From positions 1-23,810 of the forward strand of contig DIVQ01000205.1 of the NCBI GenBank assembly GCA_002423325.1: DNA of 23,810 nucleotides, read 5' to 3'. Positions 23,237-23,810 of the stretch are shown in pieces. Source of the stretch: Anaerolineales bacterium UBA6128. Its GTDB lineage: Bacteria; Chloroflexota; Anaerolineae; UBA1429. Each line of letters opens with the position of its first letter. The stretch's first letter is position 1. The translations under genes and the position numbers were made by a program. The notes under the pieces are model-generated. The model was not told the DNA's origin and did no database searches. It saw nothing but the letters and a program-made list of their open reading frames with translations.

Positions 23237-23306
23237 GTAGCCTAGCCCCTTGTGGGCGTGGTGTACGGCGACACCAACCAAGTACGGGCACAAGGCCCCA
23301 GGCTAC
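23237..23306 (+). other. Nested hairpin between T-box terminator and thrS
   Basis: GTAGCCT (23237-23243) pairs with AGGCTAC (23300-23306); after a 4x4 internal loop, CCTTGTG (23248-23254) pairs with CACAAGG (23289-23295). Inside it, TGGTGT (23259-23264) and ACACCA (23271-23276) form a further 6-base hairpin. The element is made only when the T-box reads through, so it lies in the mature thrS leader. The function is unknown; options are translational control, RNase processing or mRNA protection. Confidence 0.55.
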
Positions 23307-23371
23307 AAAACGCGCGGTCCCACGCCCGACGCCTGATCTCTATGGGGCGCACCGGGCAGCAAAGGAGTCCC

Positions 23372-23810
23372 ATGGAACCGAAAGAGCTCGAAATCCTGCG
23401 TCATTCCGCCTCGCACGTCATGGCCGAGGCCGTCGTGCGCCTGTTCCCCGAGGCCAAGCTGGCCATCGGGCCGGCCATCGAGAACGGCTTTTACTACGAT
23501 TTCGACCTGCCGCGGCCGCTGACGCCCGACGACCTGGAGCACATCGCCGCCCAAATGCGCAAGATCATCGGCGCACGCCTGCCGTTCGTGCGCAGCGAGG
23601 TCTCGCGCGAGGAGGCCCGCGCGCTGTTCGCTGACCAGCCCTACAAGCTCGAGCTGATCGACGAGTTGCCCGAGGGCGAGGCCATCTCGGTCTACCGCGA
23701 CGGCGAGTTCACCGACCTGTGCCGCGGCCCGCACGTCGAGCACACGGGCAAGCTTAACCCCTCGGCGTTCGCGCTCACCAGCATCGCCGGGGCCTACTGG
23801 CGCGGCGACG
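23372..23810 (+). CDS. thrS: Threonyl-tRNA synthetase, N-terminal part (3' end outside window)
   Basis: The enzyme charges tRNA-Thr. The first 146 residues are visible: RHSASH (10-15) with the editing-domain His11 and His15, AIGPAIENGFYYDFD (31-45), and CRGPH (117-121) giving the matching Cys and His, then AGAYWRGD at the window end. This is the serine-editing (SAD) domain; the catalytic core lies beyond the window. The ATG at 23372 has AAAGGAG four bases upstream. The protein starts directly at the editing domain, so the TGS domain of about 60 residues present in E. coli ThrRS is absent, and the short upstream in-frame stretch cannot encode one. The T-box leader with an ACC specifier supports the call. 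Confidence 0.95.
   Translation, partial: MEPKELEILRHSASHVMAEAVVRLFPEAKLAIGPAIENGFYYDFDLPRPLTPDDLEHIAAQMRKIIGARLPFVRSEVSREEARALFADQPYKLELIDELPEGEAISVYRDGEFTDLCRGPHVEHTGKLNPSAFALTSIAGAYWRGD

Noticed and set aside
23149..23634. Plus-strand frame overlapping the T-box and the start of thrS
   Set aside because: It is out of frame with thrS, which has clear motifs and a ribosome-binding site; its start lies inside the T-box leader.

Overview
High-G+C bacterial DNA, most likely from a member of the Chloroflexota (Anaerolineae-like). This is inferred from family content, not from a marker gene. The clues are a Thr/Pro-repeat secreted protein, a tandem acetyltransferase-like protein and an ATP-free 'helicase-associated' protein of types I associate with that phylum, plus an R3H-domain ATPase next to tmk and a T-box-controlled thrS. 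Nothing in the window looks like a phage or an insertion sequence.

Layout. (1) 1-526: the 3' end of an L-ribulokinase gene (+). (2) 534-9264 (-): one tightly packed block, read from 9264 downwards: GNAT-like protein, R3H/AAA ATPase, thymidylate kinase, c-di-AMP receptor DarA, guanylate kinase, rhomboid protease, MEMO/AmrB protein, PriA helicase. It joins nucleotide supply (tmk, gmk), replication restart (priA) and second-messenger sensing (darA). A DUF1232 membrane protein lies just upstream (9412-9804, -). (3) 9883-12401: a helicase-associated protein with its own promoter (+) converges on a membrane zinc-ribbon protein (-); both stop codons lie in one small inverted repeat. (4) 12467-16703 (-): ZIP metal transporter, UvrD/PcrA helicase, CoA-type Nudix hydrolase and cyclase-family hydrolase, probably one operon. 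(5) 16841-17771 (+): a probable lipoprotein with a Thr/Pro linker. (6) 17838-19355 (-): a lone MurE-type ligase with its own promoter.

(7) 19479-22886 (+): a likely acquired defence island whose base composition is visibly less G+C-rich than its surroundings. It has a promoter, an amino-methylating DNA methyltransferase, a Bpu10I-family type II restriction endonuclease and a third co-oriented gene. That gene encodes two zinc ribbons followed by a HEPN-like Rx4H segment. It is the best candidate in the window for something undescribed: a restriction-modification operon carrying a possible RNase or accessory effector. Two adjacent palindromes lie upstream of the promoter.

(8) 22923-23810 (+): a complete T-box leader (extended -10 promoter, specifier ACC for threonine, T-box motif, intrinsic terminator), then an unexplained nested hairpin, then thrS. 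The thrS product begins directly at the editing domain, lacks a TGS domain and runs off the window end.

I worked by eye. Homology calls rest on motif recognition, and promoter calls rest on match to sigma-70-type consensus and spacing.
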